Assembly: GCA_938009115.1 (NCBI GenBank)
Contig: CALLHZ010000019.1
Span: 1-15,838, forward strand
Source of the DNA: an uncultured Clostridia bacterium
GTDB taxonomy: Bacteria; Bacillota; Clostridia; Peptostreptococcales; Anaerovoracaceae
DNA: 15,838 bases
Reading direction: 5' to 3'
The notes under the pieces are model-generated. The model searched no databases and was not told the origin of the DNA. It worked only from the letters and a program-made list of their open reading frames with translations. Below, one piece after another: positions 14,971-15,838 of this stretch (position 1 is the first letter of the stretch; each line of letters starts with the position of its first letter). Both the position numbers and the translations under genes were made by a program.

Positions 14971-15281
14971 TCGAACACCTCCTGTGATCGGTTCGTTCGT
15001 TGATCGTTCGTCGGGATCCTGTCACCGATCTCTTTTTCGATCAGCTTCATATCCTCTTCGTTGACAATTGTATGTAAACTTCTGGCAAAAGCATTTTTCT
15101 TCCGGGCCTTGGCCACACATTCCGGGTCGGGGCACAGATACGCGCCCCTGCCATTGGCCTTTCCGGAAGGATCCAACCGCACTTCGCCTTCAGGGCTTGC
15201 AACGACACGGATCAACTCGCGCTTGGGCCTGGATTCCATGCAGCCGATGCAGCGCCTCATCGGGACTTTATTCTGCTTCAT
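14946..15281 (-). CDS. rnpM: RNase P modulator RnpM (YlxR family)
   Basis: YlxR-family protein; in B. subtilis it was reported to bind the RNase P RNA and damp its activity, with earlier work describing it as a nucleoid-associated regulator. 111 aa. The family signature is clear: VPMRRCIGC at 7-14, PKRELIRVV at 19-27 and PSGKANGRGAYLC at 38-50. Cys11, Cys14, Cys50 and Cys55 could form a metal site in this protein. The ATG at 15281 has GAGG 9 nt upstream and lies 14 nt inside nusA; the open frame continues further upstream, but those residues are nusA sequence in another frame. A polar C-terminal tail of about 20 residues (from NDQRTNRSQ) overlaps the infB ribosome binding site and start. No L7Ae-like ylxQ follows. 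Confidence 0.95.
   Translation of the reverse strand: MKQNKVPMRRCIGCMESRPKRELIRVVASPEGEVRLDPSGKANGRGAYLCPDPECVAKARKKNAFARSLHTIVNEEDMKLIEKEIGDRIPTNDQRTNRSQEVFECQEKSRN
14978..14983 (-). promoter_or_regulatory. Consensus ribosome binding site of infB inside rnpM
   Basis: AGGAGG on the minus strand, 7 nt before the infB ATG at 14970, lies within the last codons of rnpM. Ribosomes finishing rnpM would pass through it, which fits independent strong initiation with coupling. Confidence 0.85.
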
Positions 15282-15838
15282 CTTTCTGTTCCTCTTCCGG
15301 ATCATCCTGAAGGGCTTCTTCGGGAACCGTCTCCGCGGCATCCGGCGGATAATATTGCGAATGGCTCTTGATATCGATTTTCCAGCCGCAGAGCTTTGCG
15401 GCAAGCCTAACGTTCTGGCCTTCCTTGCCGATGGCCAAAGACAACTGGAAATCCGGCACCACTACGGTAGCAGCTTTTTCTTCCTCATCGATGAGGACCA
15501 TTTCCACCTTGGCCGGCGATAATGCGCTGCTGATCAGTTTGCCAGGCTCTTCGCTCCAGGTGATGATGTCGATTTTCTCTCCGGAAAGCTCTTCGACGAC
15601 AGCCTGGACCCGGTTGCCGCGGGTTCCGACGCAGGCGCCGACGGGGTCTACATTTTCATCGTAAGTGCATACGGCGATTTTGGTCCGGGAGCCGGCTTCT
15701 CTGGAAATACTCTTGATTTCCACGATGCCGTCCTGAATTTCGGGCACTTCCAGTTCAAAAAGCCGTTTGACCAGTCCGGGGTGCGTCCGCGACAAAAAAA
15801 CCTGAGGGCCTTTGGTGGTTTTCTTGACGTCCATCACA
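15268..15838 (-). CDS. nusA: Transcription termination/antitermination protein NusA, C-terminal part
   Basis: RNA polymerase-binding factor that controls pausing, termination and antitermination. Only about the last 190 codons are in the window; the frame stays open to the edge, so the apparent starts at 15837/15834 are internal. It begins at the S1/KH1 junction with DVKKTTKGPQVFLSRTHP, continues through KH1 with VDPVGACVGTRGNRVQAVV and EKIDIITWSEEP, and then KH2 with LAIGKEGQNVRLAAKLCGWK. It ends in an acidic tail of about 25 residues rich in Glu and Asp instead of the AR repeats of gamma-proteobacteria. This fits Firmicute NusA. Its end overlaps rnpM by 14 nt. Confidence 0.97.
   Translation of the reverse strand, partial: VMDVKKTTKGPQVFLSRTHPGLVKRLFELEVPEIQDGIVEIKSISREAGSRTKIAVCTYDENVDPVGACVGTRGNRVQAVVEELSGEKIDIITWSEEPGKLISSALSPAKVEMVLIDEEEKAATVVVPDFQLSLAIGKEGQNVRLAAKLCGWKIDIKSHSQYYPPDAAETVPEEALQDDPEEEQKDEAE

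Noticed and set aside
14946..15404. Longer rnpM frame of 152 codons
   Set aside because: The added N-terminus is very Arg-rich, out-of-frame nusA sequence. The family start MKQNKVPMRRCIGC with GAGG upstream lies at 15281.
15792..15798. Homopolymer run of seven bases in nusA, with another in dnaG near 1267, as programmed frameshift sites
   Set aside because: Both proteins read through in one frame with conserved sequence on each side, and no alternative product is suggested.
1..15838. Search for tRNA, rRNA, CRISPR arrays, insertion sequences, attachment sites and prophage or defence genes
   Set aside because: Nothing found by eye. Nearly all sequence is explained by housekeeping genes, and no gap between genes exceeds about 150 nt.

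Overview
The window looks like chromosomal core DNA from a low-to-mid GC Gram-positive bacterium, most likely a member of the Clostridia (Bacillota). The reasons are the gene order nusA-rnpM(ylxR)-infB-rbfA-nrnA-truB-ribF...rpsO-pnp, the short 381-codon SigA-type sigma factor, the YlxR/RnpM protein, the Firmicute-style dUTPase and M16 peptidase next to pnp, strong AGGAGG-type ribosome binding sites, and GTG as an occasional start. Genus or family cannot be named from the sequence alone.

Every supported gene is on the minus strand, so transcription runs from high to low coordinates. There are four blocks. (1) 15838 to 8581: the 3' part of nusA, then rnpM, infB, rbfA, nrnA, truB, ribF and a small DUF3467-like gene. 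They are packed with overlaps of 4 to 25 nt or gaps of at most 15 nt, as in one translationally coupled operon for transcription elongation, translation initiation, ribosome maturation, tRNA modification and flavin synthesis. (2) 8549 to 5848: rpsO and pnp. rpsO has its own near-consensus SigA promoter, a structured leader that may be an S15 autoregulatory site, and a strong intrinsic terminator. Next comes a long, nearly perfect RNA hairpin directly upstream of pnp, then pnp and a terminator-like hairpin. (3) 5832 to 4007: an extended -10 promoter, an M16 zinc peptidase and dut. (4) 4004 to 16: dgt, dnaG and rpoD, the primase/sigma part of the macromolecular synthesis operon preceded by a dNTP triphosphohydrolase. 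The first nine bases may hold the start of the next gene.

The genes are mostly ordinary housekeeping genes, and no mobile element, CRISPR array, tRNA or rRNA is visible. The best candidates for a second look are regulatory. A 32-position RNA stem in the pnp leader has G-U wobbles that pair only in the pnp-sense transcript, and its position is like that of the RNase III-processed leader known for E. coli pnp. A folded rpsO leader carries the GG/CU (G-U next to G-C) motif that S15 recognises in 16S rRNA. Other points are the small conserved-looking protein between ribF and rpsO, the joining of two clusters that are usually separate, and a proline in region 4.2 of the sigma factor where an arginine is the norm.
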